Positions 54,018 through 63,285 of a DNA stretch of 64,000 bases are shown here, piece by piece. A program made the position numbers and the translations under genes. The stretch spans positions 26,226-90,225 of the forward strand of contig JBFWZA010000022.1 in NCBI GenBank assembly GCA_050185825.1. Reading direction: 5' to 3'. This DNA is from SZUA-309 sp050185825. GTDB lineage: Bacteria > Pseudomonadota > Gammaproteobacteria > Pseudomonadales > Azotimanducaceae. Positions within the stretch are counted from its first letter, which is position 1; every line of letters starts with the position of its first letter. Below the pieces are notes generated by a model. The model did not search any database, was not told where the DNA came from, and worked only from the letters and a program-made list of their open reading frames with translations.

Positions 54018-56435
54018 TCAGGTAACGGCCCCCGAGGCATACGCCTCGGCGATCCGCTCGTCATCGAAGCCGAGCAGCCCGGTGAGAATCTCGTAGCTGT
54101 GCTCACCCAGGGTCGGCGCCGGACCGCGCGGGCCGTTGTCGTAGCCACGGATCCGGTACTGATGACCGGCGTAGGGGATGTGACCCATCACCGGGTGGTC
54201 GAAGTAGCGATAGAAGTTGCGGTGGGCGTACTGCGGATCGCGGAGTAGATCACTCGAGCGCTGCACCACCCCGGAAGGAACACCTGCTGACTGCAGCCGC
54301 CGCATCACGTCGTAGGCCTCCAGATTCGAGGTCCAGGCTTCGATGGCCGCATCGATCGCATCGTGGACCGCCAGACGTCCGGCGTGACTGCTGAGCGCCG
54401 GGTCGGCCGCCAGATCCTCCCGGTCCATCTCCCGGGCAAGACGCTGCCACTGGTCGTCCGTGTCAACGCCAATGGCACACCAGCGATCCTCACCCGCACA
54501 TCGGTAGCAGCCCTGCGGTGCTGCGCGCGTTGAACGATTACCGACGCGGGTGGCGGCGACACCGTTCAGCTGCAGGTCGAGCAGCTCGGGGGTGAGGAAG
54601 TGCAGCGAGGTCTCGATCTGCGCCACGTCCACGTAGCAGCCCTCCCCCGTCCGCCGCCGGTGGTCGAGCGCCGCCGCCAGCAGAATGGAGATGAAGCGCG
54701 GCGCGATGGTGTCCGTGTAGGCAACCCAGGGACCGGACGGCGGCAGATCCGGCCAGCCGGTGATCTCGTAGAAGCCGGCGATAGCGCCGGCGTGGTAGCC
54801 GTAGCCGGCAAGCGGCGCCGCCGGACCGGTCTGGCCCATCAGGCAGGTGCTGATCTTGATGAGCCCCGGGTTGAGCTTACGGACGTCCTCATAGGAGAGC
54901 CCGAGCCGGTGAATGGCACCGGCCGCGAAGCTCTCGATCATCACGTCCGAGCGCCGGATCAGCTCCCGCGCGATCTCGATCGCCTCCGGCACCTTCATGT
55001 TCAGCGTCAGGCTCTCCTTCGACGTGTTGAAGTCGCCGAAGAACTGCGAGCGGTCGAGGCCGGGCACCATGTCCTTGAACGGCGCGCCGCCGCGCAGCAC
55101 GTCCGGGCGGGTTTCCGACTCGATGCGGATCACCCGGGCGCCGTGGTCGGCCAGGTACTTGCCCGAGATCGGGCCCACGCCGACCCAGGAGAAGTCGGCC
55201 ACCGTGATGCCCTCGAAGGGCAGGCCACCGTCCGGCTCGGGATAGCTGACCGGCTCGGCCGACCGGGCAAGCTCCTCGCGGATCTCGTCGCCGTGCTCGT
55301 CGAGCCGCGGTGCTGCGCGTCTGATCGACATCACGTTCTGATGGGATTTGCCCCACAGCCCCGGTGCGGGCACGGTCCGGCCGTCCGGCAGCGGCATGGA
55401 CGCCCAGTACTCCCGCACCTTCAAATGCTCGAGATCGAGAAGCTCCTGCAGGGTGTTGATCGGCGCCAGCGTGATGCCCACCTCGAGGCCGTACTCGAAG
55501 AGCTCGCGCTTCGGATGCTTCGCAAAGAACGCCCTGAGGATGTCGGACGCCTGGTAGACGTTGAGCGGCTTGTGATCGGGATTGCGCAGATTGAGGTCGT
55601 ACGCCGGCCAGTCGAGCCCGGCGAGCGCGGGATCGGCCACACCGTCCTCCACCATCCACGACAGGCAGCCGAGGATCACCTTGGAGTTGGGCAGCGCCAG
55701 CACGTAGCCGTCCGCGCAGGGGAAGATCATGTTGATCCGGGTGGTGCCGGTGTCGAGACCGCCACCGCGTTGGAAGTCCACACCCTGGATCGCGTGGGCA
55801 TCCATGGCGTTGAGCATGGTCCAGGTCAGGGTGCTCTGGGCCGACAGGTCCACGTACTGGGCCTCACCGGTGCGAAGCATCCGCTGATGCGCCGCCATGG
55901 CGCCGGCTGCCGCCTCCGCGCCGGCATGGCGCCAGATCTGCGGCACGCTCAGGCGCACGGGGGCCCGATCGACGGTGCCCTGCAGCGCCACGGGACCGCC
56001 CATGGCAGCGACGACCAGATCGTTGCCGAGGTGGCTCGCATGGGGGCCGTCCTCGCCCCAGGGCGACAGGCGCACGTAAACGATGCGCGGATTCAGCGCC
56101 CTGGCCCGCTCGAAGTCGATACCGTAGGCAGCGAGCGGGCTGGCCGGCCAGGGCTCGAAGAGGAAATCGCTGCGTCGGATGAGCGCATCGAGGGTCTCCC
56201 GATCGGCGTCCGCTTCCGGGTCGAGCACGATGGAGCGCTTGTTGCGGTTGAAGGCCAGAAACGACAGGCTGGAGAGCTCCTCCGGTGCCCCAGAAATCGC
56301 AGGCTCGACGACACGGGACGCGGTGCCTCCGGGCGGCTCCACCCGGATCACGTCCGCTCCCAGATCCCCGAGTAGCATGGTACCGATCTCGCCACGCTCG
56401 TCGGTGAAGTCCAGCACCCGGTAAGGGTCGAGCAT
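54018..56435 (-). CDS. tandem-domain CaiB/BaiF-type CoA transferase
   Basis: 805 residues from ATG 56435 (TTG 56453 is a weaker option). Two family III CoA-transferase halves: one from the N-terminus (V-L-D-F-T-D-E-R-G and L-G-A-D-V-I-R-V-E-P-P) to about residue 390, and a second from about 400 (V-A-D-F-S-W-V-G and H-G-A-R-V-I-R-I-E). The fusion doubles the usual ~400-residue length. It moves CoA between acids. It is divergent from the amidohydrolase-P450 operon. Confidence 0.9.
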   Translation of the reverse strand: MLDPYRVLDFTDERGEIGTMLLGDLGADVIRVEPPGGTASRVVEPAISGAPEELSSLSFLAFNRNKRSIVLDPEADADRETLDALIRRSDFLFEPWPASPLAAYGIDFERARALNPRIVYVRLSPWGEDGPHASHLGNDLVVAAMGGPVALQGTVDRAPVRLSVPQIWRHAGAEAAAGAMAAHQRMLRTGEAQYVDLSAQSTLTWTMLNAMDAHAIQGVDFQRGGGLDTGTTRINMIFPCADGYVLALPNSKVILGCLSWMVEDGVADPALAGLDWPAYDLNLRNPDHKPLNVYQASDILRAFFAKHPKRELFEYGLEVGITLAPINTLQELLDLEHLKVREYWASMPLPDGRTVPAPGLWGKSHQNVMSIRRAAPRLDEHGDEIREELARSAEPVSYPEPDGGLPFEGITVADFSWVGVGPISGKYLADHGARVIRIESETRPDVLRGGAPFKDMVPGLDRSQFFGDFNTSKESLTLNMKVPEAIEIARELIRRSDVMIESFAAGAIHRLGLSYEDVRKLNPGLIKISTCLMGQTGPAAPLAGYGYHAGAIAGFYEITGWPDLPPSGPWVAYTDTIAPRFISILLAAALDHRRRTGEGCYVDVAQIETSLHFLTPELLDLQLNGVAATRVGNRSTRAAPQGCYRCAGEDRWCAIGVDTDDQWQRLAREMDREDLAADPALSSHAGRLAVHDAIDAAIEAWTSNLEAYDVMRRLQSAGVPSGVVQRSSDLLRDPQYAHRNFYRYFDHPVMGHIPYAGHQYRIRGYDNGPRGPAPTLGEHSYEILTGLLGFDDERIAEAYASGAVT

Positions 56436-56504
56436 CACGACCGATTCCCCCAATCGTTCCCCAGGCGGCCAACGTTAAAGGCTGGCAGATAAGCTGCGCA
56501 AGGC

Positions 56505-56531
56505 TTGCACGACGGCCGTTCGTGTTAGATT
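56505..56531 (+). promoter_or_regulatory. candidate promoter of the amidohydrolase-CYP153 operon
   Basis: TTGCAC (56505-56510) and TAGATT (56526-56531) with 15 bases between. It lies 30 bases ahead of the amidohydrolase ATG. Confidence 0.35.
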
Positions 56532-56533
56532 CA

Positions 56534-56547
56534 TCGAAGCGCTTCGA
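56534..56547. promoter_or_regulatory. 14-bp palindrome, possible operator
   Basis: TCGAAGCGCTTCGA is a perfect palindrome just after the candidate -10, near the expected start of transcription, where a repressor would bind. It may regulate the operon or the divergent CoA transferase. Confidence 0.45.
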
Positions 56548-56561
56548 GCCGGGAGGGGAAT

Positions 56562-57743
56562 ATGGATATCTTTGCGCAGCACGCGGTGATCGACGTCGAC
56601 ACCCACGTCACCGAGCCGCCCGATCTCTGGACATCACGCATCGACGCCCGGTGGCACGACACGATCCCACACGTGGAGCGCATCAAGGGCCGGGATTTCT
56701 GGGTGATCAACGGCAAGAAGGGGCTGGCGCCGGGTGCGGTGTCACTCGCCGGATACGACGGCCACCCGCCCAACCAGTTTCCACCCACCTACGACGACAT
56801 CGATCCGGCAGCCTACGACGCCCACGCACGGCTGGCCCACATGGACCGCGAAGGCATCCACGCCCAGGTGCTCTACCCCAACGTCGGCGGCTTCGGCTCC
56901 CAGAACTTCCTGTCCATGGAGGACGAATCCCTCAAGCTCGACTGCGTGCGTGTCTACAACGATTTTCTCGCCGACTGGGCGAGCGTGGCGCCGAAGCGAC
57001 TGCTGCCGGTGTGTGCCCTGCCGTTCTGGGACGTGGCCGAATCGGTGCGGGAGGTGGAACGCTGCGCCGGACTGGGTCACCGGTCCGTGCTGTTTCCGAG
57101 CCAGCCCCAGGACTTCCGTCAGCCCTTCCTCGCCCACCCGCACTGGAATCCGATCTGGGAGTGCGCCCAGGATCTGGGTCTGCCCATCAGCTTTCACATC
57201 GGCGGCCAGGCGGCTCTCGGCGTGCGCGAAGGTGAGTTCGTGCCCCGGGAGAAGGGCGGGATCGGCACCAAGGCCGCCTTCGTCCGCTTCTCCGCTCTGG
57301 CGTTCGTGGGCAACGCGCTCGGCATCTCGGAGATCATCTGCGGCGGCGTCTGCCATCGCTTCCCGAAGCTCAACTTCGTGTCGGTGGAGAGCGGCGCGGG
57401 CTGGATACCCACCCTGCTCGAATCCCTGGACTGGCAGTGGCACAACGCCGGTGCGGCCAAGGAGCACCCGGAGTACGAGCTGCTGCCGAGCGAGTTCTTC
57501 CGCCGTCAGGTGTACGCCTGCTTCTGGTTCGAGCGGGACATGATCGCCCGGGCTGCCGAGCTCTACCCGGACAACCTCATGTACGAGACGGACTTCCCGC
57601 ACCCCACGTCCATGTCGCCAGGGCCGGCAACGATCGCGCAGCATCCCCGGGTCTACGCTGCTGAAGCGCTGGCAGGGCTGCCGGACAACGTCGTCGGCGC
57701 CCTGCTGCACGACAACGCGGCACGGGTCTATCATGTCGATTGA
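56562..57743 (+). CDS. metal-dependent amidohydrolase (ACMSD-like) family protein
   Basis: 393 residues with RBS GGAGGGG. The N-terminal V-I-D-V-D-T-H-V-T-E replaces the first metal motif (D-x-H), H-I-G-G-Q carries a later His, and Y-E-T-D-F-P-H-P-T holds the C-terminal catalytic Asp. The TIM-barrel family includes decarboxylases and hydrolases of aromatic or cyclic acids. First gene of an operon with CYP153, dodecin and GST. Substrate not certain. Confidence 0.87.
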   Translation: MDIFAQHAVIDVDTHVTEPPDLWTSRIDARWHDTIPHVERIKGRDFWVINGKKGLAPGAVSLAGYDGHPPNQFPPTYDDIDPAAYDAHARLAHMDREGIHAQVLYPNVGGFGSQNFLSMEDESLKLDCVRVYNDFLADWASVAPKRLLPVCALPFWDVAESVREVERCAGLGHRSVLFPSQPQDFRQPFLAHPHWNPIWECAQDLGLPISFHIGGQAALGVREGEFVPREKGGIGTKAAFVRFSALAFVGNALGISEIICGGVCHRFPKLNFVSVESGAGWIPTLLESLDWQWHNAGAAKEHPEYELLPSEFFRRQVYACFWFERDMIARAAELYPDNLMYETDFPHPTSMSPGPATIAQHPRVYAAEALAGLPDNVVGALLHDNAARVYHVD

Positions 57744-57767
57744 GCGTATTGAGGTGGAGATATTCCA

Positions 57768-59030
57768 ATGAACATCAAGGCGGATCAGCGTGCGGCCGCA
57801 GAGGCCACGCCTCTGGAGGAGGTCGATGTCAGCCTGCCGGAGCGGTTCCAGTCGGATACCTGGCAGCCCTGGTTCGCGCGCCTGCGCCGCGATGCCCCCG
57901 TGCACTACCTCGCCGACAGCGCCAACGGCCCGTTCTGGTCGGTGACCACGCACCCGCTGATCAAGGCGGTGGACACCAACCACGAGGTGTTCTCCTCCGA
58001 GGCCGGCGGCATCGCCATCGCCGATCCCATGGAGGTGGACCCGGAGCAGGTGCAGGGGCAGAGCTTCATCACTCTGGACGAGCCACGGCACGCGCCGGAA
58101 CGCCAGACCGTTGCACCCGCCGTTGCACCCAAGAATCTCGCGGAGCTGGAGCCGCTGATCCGCGAGCGCGCCATCGACATCCTGGAGAACCTCCCCGTCG
58201 GCGAGCCCTTCAACTGGGTGCAGGACGTCTCGGTGGAGCTCACCAGCCGCATGCTGGCCACCCTGTTCGACTTCCCCTACGAGGATCGCAGGAAGCTCAT
58301 CCACTGGTCGGACATCACCACCGCGGTGCCGCAGATCACCGGCGACGACAGCATCGACATGAAGGCCCGCTACAGCGAGCTCATGGAGTGTGCAGGCGCG
58401 TTCTATCAGCTCTGGCAGGAGCGCGCCGCCGCGCCGCCGAAGTTCGATCTCATCTCCATGCTCGCCCACGGCGAGAACACGCGCACCATGAACGAGGATC
58501 CCGGGCGTTTCCTGGGCACGCTGCTGCTGCTGATCGTCGGCGGCAACGACACCACCCGCAACAGCATCAGCGGCGGCGTGGTGGCGCTGAACCAGTATCC
58601 GGACGAGTACGCGAAGCTGCGCGAGAATCCGAATCTGATTCCGAACATGGTGGCCGAGATCATCCGCTGGCAGACCCCCGTGATCCACATGCGAAGAACA
58701 GCGCTTCAGGACGTGGAGCTCGGCGGGCAGAAGATCCGCGAAGGCGACAAAGTGGTGATGTGGTACCTCTCCGGCAACCGGGATGAGAACGTCTTCGACG
58801 ATGCCGACCGGCTGATCATCGACCGTCCCAACGCCCGTTCCCACGTGGCCTTCGGCTTCGGTGTCCACCGCTGCATGGGCAACCGGCTGGCGGAAATGCA
58901 GCTCCGTGTGCTCTGGGAGGAGATCCTGAAGCGGTTCCACACCGTGGAGCTCGCCGGCGAGGTGAAGCGGCTGCCCAACAACTTCATTCGCGGGATTGCC
59001 GACGTGCCTGTGATCCTGCACCCGCTCTGA
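57768..59030 (+). CDS. cytochrome P450, CYP153-like alkane hydroxylase
   Basis: 420 residues. The heme-binding F-G-F-G-V-H-R-C-M-G-N puts the thiolate at Cys369; the I-helix is G-G-N-D-T-T-R-N-S and the K-helix E-I-I-R. N-terminal D-T-W-Q-P-W-F-A-R-L-R and F-W-S-V-T-T-H, and S-G-N-R-D-E after the K helix, closely follow CYP153A terminal alkane hydroxylases. It would hydroxylate alkanes or other hydrophobic molecules. No ferredoxin gene is adjacent. Confidence 0.92.
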   Translation: MNIKADQRAAAEATPLEEVDVSLPERFQSDTWQPWFARLRRDAPVHYLADSANGPFWSVTTHPLIKAVDTNHEVFSSEAGGIAIADPMEVDPEQVQGQSFITLDEPRHAPERQTVAPAVAPKNLAELEPLIRERAIDILENLPVGEPFNWVQDVSVELTSRMLATLFDFPYEDRRKLIHWSDITTAVPQITGDDSIDMKARYSELMECAGAFYQLWQERAAAPPKFDLISMLAHGENTRTMNEDPGRFLGTLLLLIVGGNDTTRNSISGGVVALNQYPDEYAKLRENPNLIPNMVAEIIRWQTPVIHMRRTALQDVELGGQKIREGDKVVMWYLSGNRDENVFDDADRLIIDRPNARSHVAFGFGVHRCMGNRLAEMQLRVLWEEILKRFHTVELAGEVKRLPNNFIRGIADVPVILHPL

Positions 59031-59055
59031 GTTCAATCACTCGAGGAGATCAGTC

Positions 59056-59265
59056 ATGACAGACCACGTCTACAAGACCATTGAAGTCACCGGTTCATCC
59101 AGAACGTCCATAGAGGACGCCGTAAAGGCAGCCGTCGCGCGCAGCGGGGAAACGCTGCACAACCTGCGCTGGTTCGAAGTGACGAATGTGCGCGGTGAGT
59201 TGAAGGATGGAAAAATCGAGCACTGGCAGGTGACCACGAAGATCGGCTTCACGCTGGACGACTAG
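59056..59265 (+). CDS. dodecin, flavin-storage protein
   Basis: 69 residues with RBS GAGGAG. The H-V-Y-K-T-I-E-V-T-G-S-S start, helix and L-R-W-F-E-V (Trp36-type flavin stacking) and G-E-L-K-D-G-K-I-E-H-W-Q-V segments are diagnostic. It assembles to a dodecamer that binds FMN/riboflavin or CoA. It sits between CYP153 and GST genes. Confidence 0.95.
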   Translation: MTDHVYKTIEVTGSSRTSIEDAVKAAVARSGETLHNLRWFEVTNVRGELKDGKIEHWQVTTKIGFTLDD

Positions 59266-59275
59266 GAGACAGGAC

Positions 59276-59923
59276 ATGTTCAAGCTGTACGGTACGCCGT
59301 TGTCACCATTCGTGCGCAAAGCCATGCTCGCGCTCGAGTACAAAGGGCTCGAGTACGAAAGCCAGAAGACGTTTCCAAACGAGAAGTCGGAACCGTTCCA
59401 GAGCATCAGCCCGCTCGGCAAGATCCCGGTGCTGGACCACGACGGGTTCACGATTCCCGACACCAGCGTTATCTGCCGGTATCTCGACCGCATCGCGCCG
59501 GAAAAAAGCCTTTATCCGGCGGACGCTAAGGAGGAAGCGCGGGCGCTCTGGCTCGAGGAGTACGCAGATACCCGCCTCATCGAGAACTGCGCCGGTGTGT
59601 TTCAGGAGCGCCTGATGAAGCCAAGGCTGCTCAAGCAGCCCACCGACGAGGCACGCCTGGCCGGCATTCTCGACACCACCCTGCCGGCTTGCCTGGATTA
59701 CCTCGAATCCATCGTGCCGGAGTCGGGCTATCTGGTGGGAGACCGACTGAGCATCGCCGACCTGTCGGTAGTAACCTGCTTCATCCAGGCGCAGTACGGC
59801 GATTTCGACGTGGATGGAGGCCGCTACCCGAGGTTGCGCCGCTATCTGGATGCGGCCTACGCCTCGCCTCTGGTGGTGAACCGGATGGCTTCCGAGCGCG
59901 CCAATCTGCCGCCGGGGATGTAA
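59276..59923 (+). CDS. glutathione S-transferase
   Basis: 215 residues. The N-terminal thioredoxin-like half has L-Y-G-T-P-L-S-P-F-V and the cis-Pro in G-K-I-P-V-L, with D-T-S-V-I binding glutathione; the C-terminal half is helical with S-I-A-D-L-S-V. Conjugation of oxidised products or isomerisation of ring cleavage products are possible. Last gene of the operon, with GGAG eight bases before ATG. Confidence 0.92.
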   Translation: MFKLYGTPLSPFVRKAMLALEYKGLEYESQKTFPNEKSEPFQSISPLGKIPVLDHDGFTIPDTSVICRYLDRIAPEKSLYPADAKEEARALWLEEYADTRLIENCAGVFQERLMKPRLLKQPTDEARLAGILDTTLPACLDYLESIVPESGYLVGDRLSIADLSVVTCFIQAQYGDFDVDGGRYPRLRRYLDAAYASPLVVNRMASERANLPPGM

Positions 59924-59936
59924 CCGGCGTTCGGTT

Positions 59937-59967
59937 TTCGGGACGTGCCAGGAGTTACGTGCCCGAA
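59937..59967. terminator. hairpin between convergent GST and cupin genes
   Basis: A 10-bp stem with a one-base bulge (59937-59946 with 59957-59967) and 10-base loop starts after the GST stop and overlaps the cupin stop. No T run, so it is only a possible attenuating terminator. Confidence 0.4.
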
Positions 59968-60416
59968 AGAGGACTGCCGTCCTTGCGCAGGAATCGGCCG
60001 TCCGAGTTGGCGCTCATCATGTCCACGTCCGAACAGGTGGTCAGGTCGTCCGGGTGCCGGGAGCCCACCTCCAGGTGTACCGCCGTAACATCGAACCGGT
60101 TGACCAGGTGGTGTCCATCGCCGGTGCCTTTCGGGAAGGCCGCGCAGTCGCCTCCCCGCAACACCGTCTCGCCACCGTCCTCGATGAGCACCAGCTCACC
60201 CTCCAGCACGTAGACGAACTCGTCCTCGTGACTGTGCCAGTGGCGCTGGCTGGACCAGCCGCCCGGCGGCAGGGTCATCAGATTGACGCCGAAATCCCGG
60301 AGCCCGCCCGCGTCACCCAGCCGGCGACGGGTACGCGCTGCGCAGGGCGCGTCGTACGGCGGTGGGTACCCGGATCCCTGTCGCGCCGTAACCCCGGCAA
60401 CGTCGACTTTCGGCAT
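59955..60416 (-). CDS. cupin-domain protein
   Basis: 153 residues with GGAGG before ATG. The metal-binding cupin motif is visible as H-W-H-S-H-E-D-E-F-V-Y-V-L-E-G-E (about 61-76) and the second strand has H-L-V-N-R-F. Small single-cupin proteins often isomerise or bind sugars or oxidised rings. It stands alone, convergent with GST. Confidence 0.88.
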   Translation of the reverse strand: MPKVDVAGVTARQGSGYPPPYDAPCAARTRRRLGDAGGLRDFGVNLMTLPPGGWSSQRHWHSHEDEFVYVLEGELVLIEDGGETVLRGGDCAAFPKGTGDGHHLVNRFDVTAVHLEVGSRHPDDLTTCSDVDMMSANSDGRFLRKDGSPLSGT

Positions 60417-60435
60417 GTGCGGACCTCCTGCTGGA

Positions 60436-61248
60436 TCAGACAGACCTTAGCACCCCTTCCTGGGCCACGGTGACCAGGCGGCGACCCCGACGGTCGTAGA
60501 TCGCGCCGAAGGCCAGCCCCCGGCCGCCCGCCGCCGCCGGGCTTTGCATCGTGTAGAGCAGCCAGTCGTCAGCGCGGGGCTCGTGATGAAACCACATGGC
60601 GTGATCGAGGCTCGCCCCGACGAGCGGGCCCTGGTCCGCGTGGGGGCGCCAGGCGGTGTCGAGCAGCGTGCGGTCGCTGGCGTACACCACGAACGCCGTA
60701 TGCAGCGTCGGGTCCGGCGGCAGCTCGCCGTTCGCTTTCAGCCAGAGGTGCTGTTCCGGCGGCAACGGTGAGTCCGCGGTGATGGGCGTCGCCATGCGCA
60801 CGTCGATGGGCATGTCTTGCCAGTTGGATCGGCCACGCAGCTGATCCCGGTTGGGCAGGCTTTCGGGGTCGGCGACCGCGGGCATGGGGTCCTGATGCAT
60901 CACCCCATCCTGAGGGCGCTGAAAGCTCGCCTGCAGCTGAAAGATCCGCTCGTCGTGCTGCCAGGCATCCACCTCGCGAACCTGGAAATTCCGCCCCTCC
61001 TTGCTGCGGATCACCCGATACTCGATGTCGGCCAGCGCCCTGCCGGGCCGGAGAAAGTAGGCGTGAAGCGAGTGCAGGGAAAAGTCTGCGACCGTGTTCT
61101 GCGCCGCCATCACCGCCTGCGCAGCCACCAGCCCGCCGAACAGACGCTGCTCACCGCCGATACCGCCCTCGCCGGCGCCGCCGAGAAACACGTCCGGCGC
61201 GGACTCCGTCAGGTCCAGGCGGCGCAGCAGTCGTTCGAATCGGCTCAT
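60436..61248 (-). CDS. tesB: acyl-CoA thioesterase II (TesB-like)
   Basis: 270 residues from ATG 61248. Double hot-dog fold; R-L-F-G-G-L-V-A-A-Q-A in the N-terminal half, and L-D-H-A-M-W-F-H in the C-terminal part has the catalytic Asp. It frees CoA from acyl-CoA esters. It is divergent from the BVMO gene (114-base gap), suggesting recycling of CoA in the same catabolism. A longer reading on this strand is rejected: its extra part is antisense to the BVMO. Confidence 0.9.
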   Translation of the reverse strand: MSRFERLLRRLDLTESAPDVFLGGAGEGGIGGEQRLFGGLVAAQAVMAAQNTVADFSLHSLHAYFLRPGRALADIEYRVIRSKEGRNFQVREVDAWQHDERIFQLQASFQRPQDGVMHQDPMPAVADPESLPNRDQLRGRSNWQDMPIDVRMATPITADSPLPPEQHLWLKANGELPPDPTLHTAFVVYASDRTLLDTAWRPHADQGPLVGASLDHAMWFHHEPRADDWLLYTMQSPAAAGGRGLAFGAIYDRRGRRLVTVAQEGVLRSV

Positions 61249-61362
61249 GTCGTCAAGGCTCTCGACAGGGGTGCTGGGCAGGTATCGCGGAATTCCGGTA
61301 GATTGTCCATTTTTTCGGGCGGCAACTCCGGCCGCCGGCGATTCATCCAGGAGCTTCTCGCG

Positions 61363-63222
61363 ATGACGCAAGCGATCCGCCTCGATCCGGCCACCGGCCT
61401 GAAAACCTTCGACACCCGCGCCGCCAAGGCCACGGAGAAGATCCGCGGCAAGGGCTACTCGATCATCGAGGACGAAGCCCTGAAGAGCCTGCCGGAGCAG
61501 CCGCCCGGCGCGGTGTTCAATGCCGAGGAACAGGCGAAGTATCGGGCTTTCAAGGAAGCGCGACGCGGAGCGGCCGACTACATGGCCATGGAGGGGGAGT
61601 TCGCGAAATACCTGGAGGACGTCTACTCCGCGGAGCCTGTGGCGCGGGAGGCGCTCAGCGACGAGTGCGAGATCCTCGTGGTAGGCGCAGGCTTCGCCGG
61701 CCTGCTGCTCTGGCACAAGCTCTCCCAGGCCGGCTTCACCGACGTGCGCTTCTGCGAGAAGGGCGGCGACGTGGGCGGTACCTGGTACTGGAACCGCTAC
61801 CCGGGCATCGCCTGTGATGTGGAGGCGTACTCCTACCTGCCGCTGCTGGAGGAAATGGGTTACTTCCCCACCATGAAGTTCGCCTCCGGCTTCGAGATCA
61901 TGGAGTACTGCCAGAACATGGCGGAGAAGTTCGGCTTCTACGACCACTGCCTGTTTCACACCACGGTGGAGAAGACCGAATGGGATGATGCCGCCGGTCG
62001 CTGGACCGTCTACACGGACCGTGGCGATGCCATGCGGGCTCGATTCGTGGTGCTCGCCAATGGCATCCTCACCACCCCGAAGCTGGCCCGCATCGACGGC
62101 ATGGAGAAATTTCAGGGCGAGGCCTTCCACACCTCACGCTGGAACTATCACGTGGATCTAGAGGGCAAGACCGTCGGCATCATCGGCACCGGTGCCACCG
62201 CCGTGCAGGTGATTCCCGAGATCGCCAAAGTGGTGAAGGAACTGTATGTCTTCCAGCGCACGCCTTCCTCCATCGACGTACGCGACCAGCGCGCCACCAC
62301 CGAGGAGGAGATCAACGCCTGGAAGCACGAGCCCGGCTGGGCACGAGCCCGGCGCGCCCGCTTCGCGAAGATCTCCGCCGGCCGCACCGCCATCAAGGCC
62401 AACGACGATTATCTCGCCGGACGCGTGCCGGACTACAAGGAGCGCAAGGAGTACGAGCGGGACCTGACGCCCGAGGAGATGATCGACGCCCAGCTCGACT
62501 CCAACTTCCGCATCATGGAGCAGATTCGCGCCCGGGTGGACGCGATCGTGAAGGATCCGAAGACGGCCCAGGCGCTGAAGCCCTACTACCCCTACGGCTG
62601 CAAGCGGCCCACCTTCCACGACGAGTACCTGCCCACCTTCAACCTGCCCCACGTCCACCTCGTCGACACCGCTCCCATGGGGGTGAGAGAGATCAACGAG
62701 CGAGGAGTAGTGCACGACGGCATCGAGTACCCCCTGGACGTGCTCATCTACGCCACCGGCTTTCAGTGGATGGCCACCTCCACCTTCAACATGATCAAAG
62801 GTCGCAATGGCGTGACGCTGCACGACAAGTGGCGTAACGAAGGGACGCGCACCTACCTCGGCATCCATTCGCACGGCTTCCCGAACCTGTTCATCGTCTC
62901 GGGACCTCAGGGCGGCGGCGGCAGCTTCAACTTCACCGACGCCATCGACACCCACGCCGACTACATCGTCTGGATGCTCGAGACCCTGCGTGACCGTGGT
63001 GACAACGTGGTGGACGTGAAGCCGGAGCCGGAGGCGAAATACGCCGAGCACTGCGCCGCCGCCGACGTCGCCACCGCGCCGCTGCGCGACTGCCTCTCCT
63101 ACTACAACGGTCACGGTGACGCCGAGCCGGGCAGCCTCGCCTACTACGGCGGCGGTTACTGGCATAAATGGCGCCGGCGGGCGCAGGAGACCCTGGCGCC
63201 GTTCGAGTTTTCCCGGGTCTGA
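61363..63222 (+). CDS. flavin-containing Baeyer-Villiger monooxygenase
   Basis: 619 residues from ATG 61363. FAD-binding V-V-G-A-G-F-A-G-L (about 107-115), BVMO fingerprint F-Q-G-E-A-F-H-T-S-R-W (about 251-261), NADPH-binding G-I-I-G-T-G-A-T-A-V, and long cyclopentadecanone-type N-terminal extension (about 100 residues). It oxidises ketones to esters or lactones; cyclic or steroid ketone substrates fit the neighbouring genes. Confidence 0.93.
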   Translation: MTQAIRLDPATGLKTFDTRAAKATEKIRGKGYSIIEDEALKSLPEQPPGAVFNAEEQAKYRAFKEARRGAADYMAMEGEFAKYLEDVYSAEPVAREALSDECEILVVGAGFAGLLLWHKLSQAGFTDVRFCEKGGDVGGTWYWNRYPGIACDVEAYSYLPLLEEMGYFPTMKFASGFEIMEYCQNMAEKFGFYDHCLFHTTVEKTEWDDAAGRWTVYTDRGDAMRARFVVLANGILTTPKLARIDGMEKFQGEAFHTSRWNYHVDLEGKTVGIIGTGATAVQVIPEIAKVVKELYVFQRTPSSIDVRDQRATTEEEINAWKHEPGWARARRARFAKISAGRTAIKANDDYLAGRVPDYKERKEYERDLTPEEMIDAQLDSNFRIMEQIRARVDAIVKDPKTAQALKPYYPYGCKRPTFHDEYLPTFNLPHVHLVDTAPMGVREINERGVVHDGIEYPLDVLIYATGFQWMATSTFNMIKGRNGVTLHDKWRNEGTRTYLGIHSHGFPNLFIVSGPQGGGGSFNFTDAIDTHADYIVWMLETLRDRGDNVVDVKPEPEAKYAEHCAAADVATAPLRDCLSYYNGHGDAEPGSLAYYGGGYWHKWRRRAQETLAPFEFSRV

Positions 63223-63243
63223 GTCGAGCGCAGCAGTCCACCC

Positions 63244-63273
63244 GATTCGGTAGCCGAATCGCCGGCCACCGGC
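63244..63273. other. two adjacent small hairpins before selO
   Basis: GATTCGG/CCGAATC (63244-63260, loop of 3) and GCCGG/CCGGC (63261-63273) abut in the gap before the selO ATG. They could be an mRNA leader structure or weak terminator; no T run. Confidence 0.4.
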
Positions 63274-63285
63274 TATGGTGAGCCC

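Noticed and set aside
56742..59036. Long open frame on the - strand opposite amidohydrolase and CYP153
   Set aside because: Runs antisense through two clear genes and the gap between them; no protein family resemblance.
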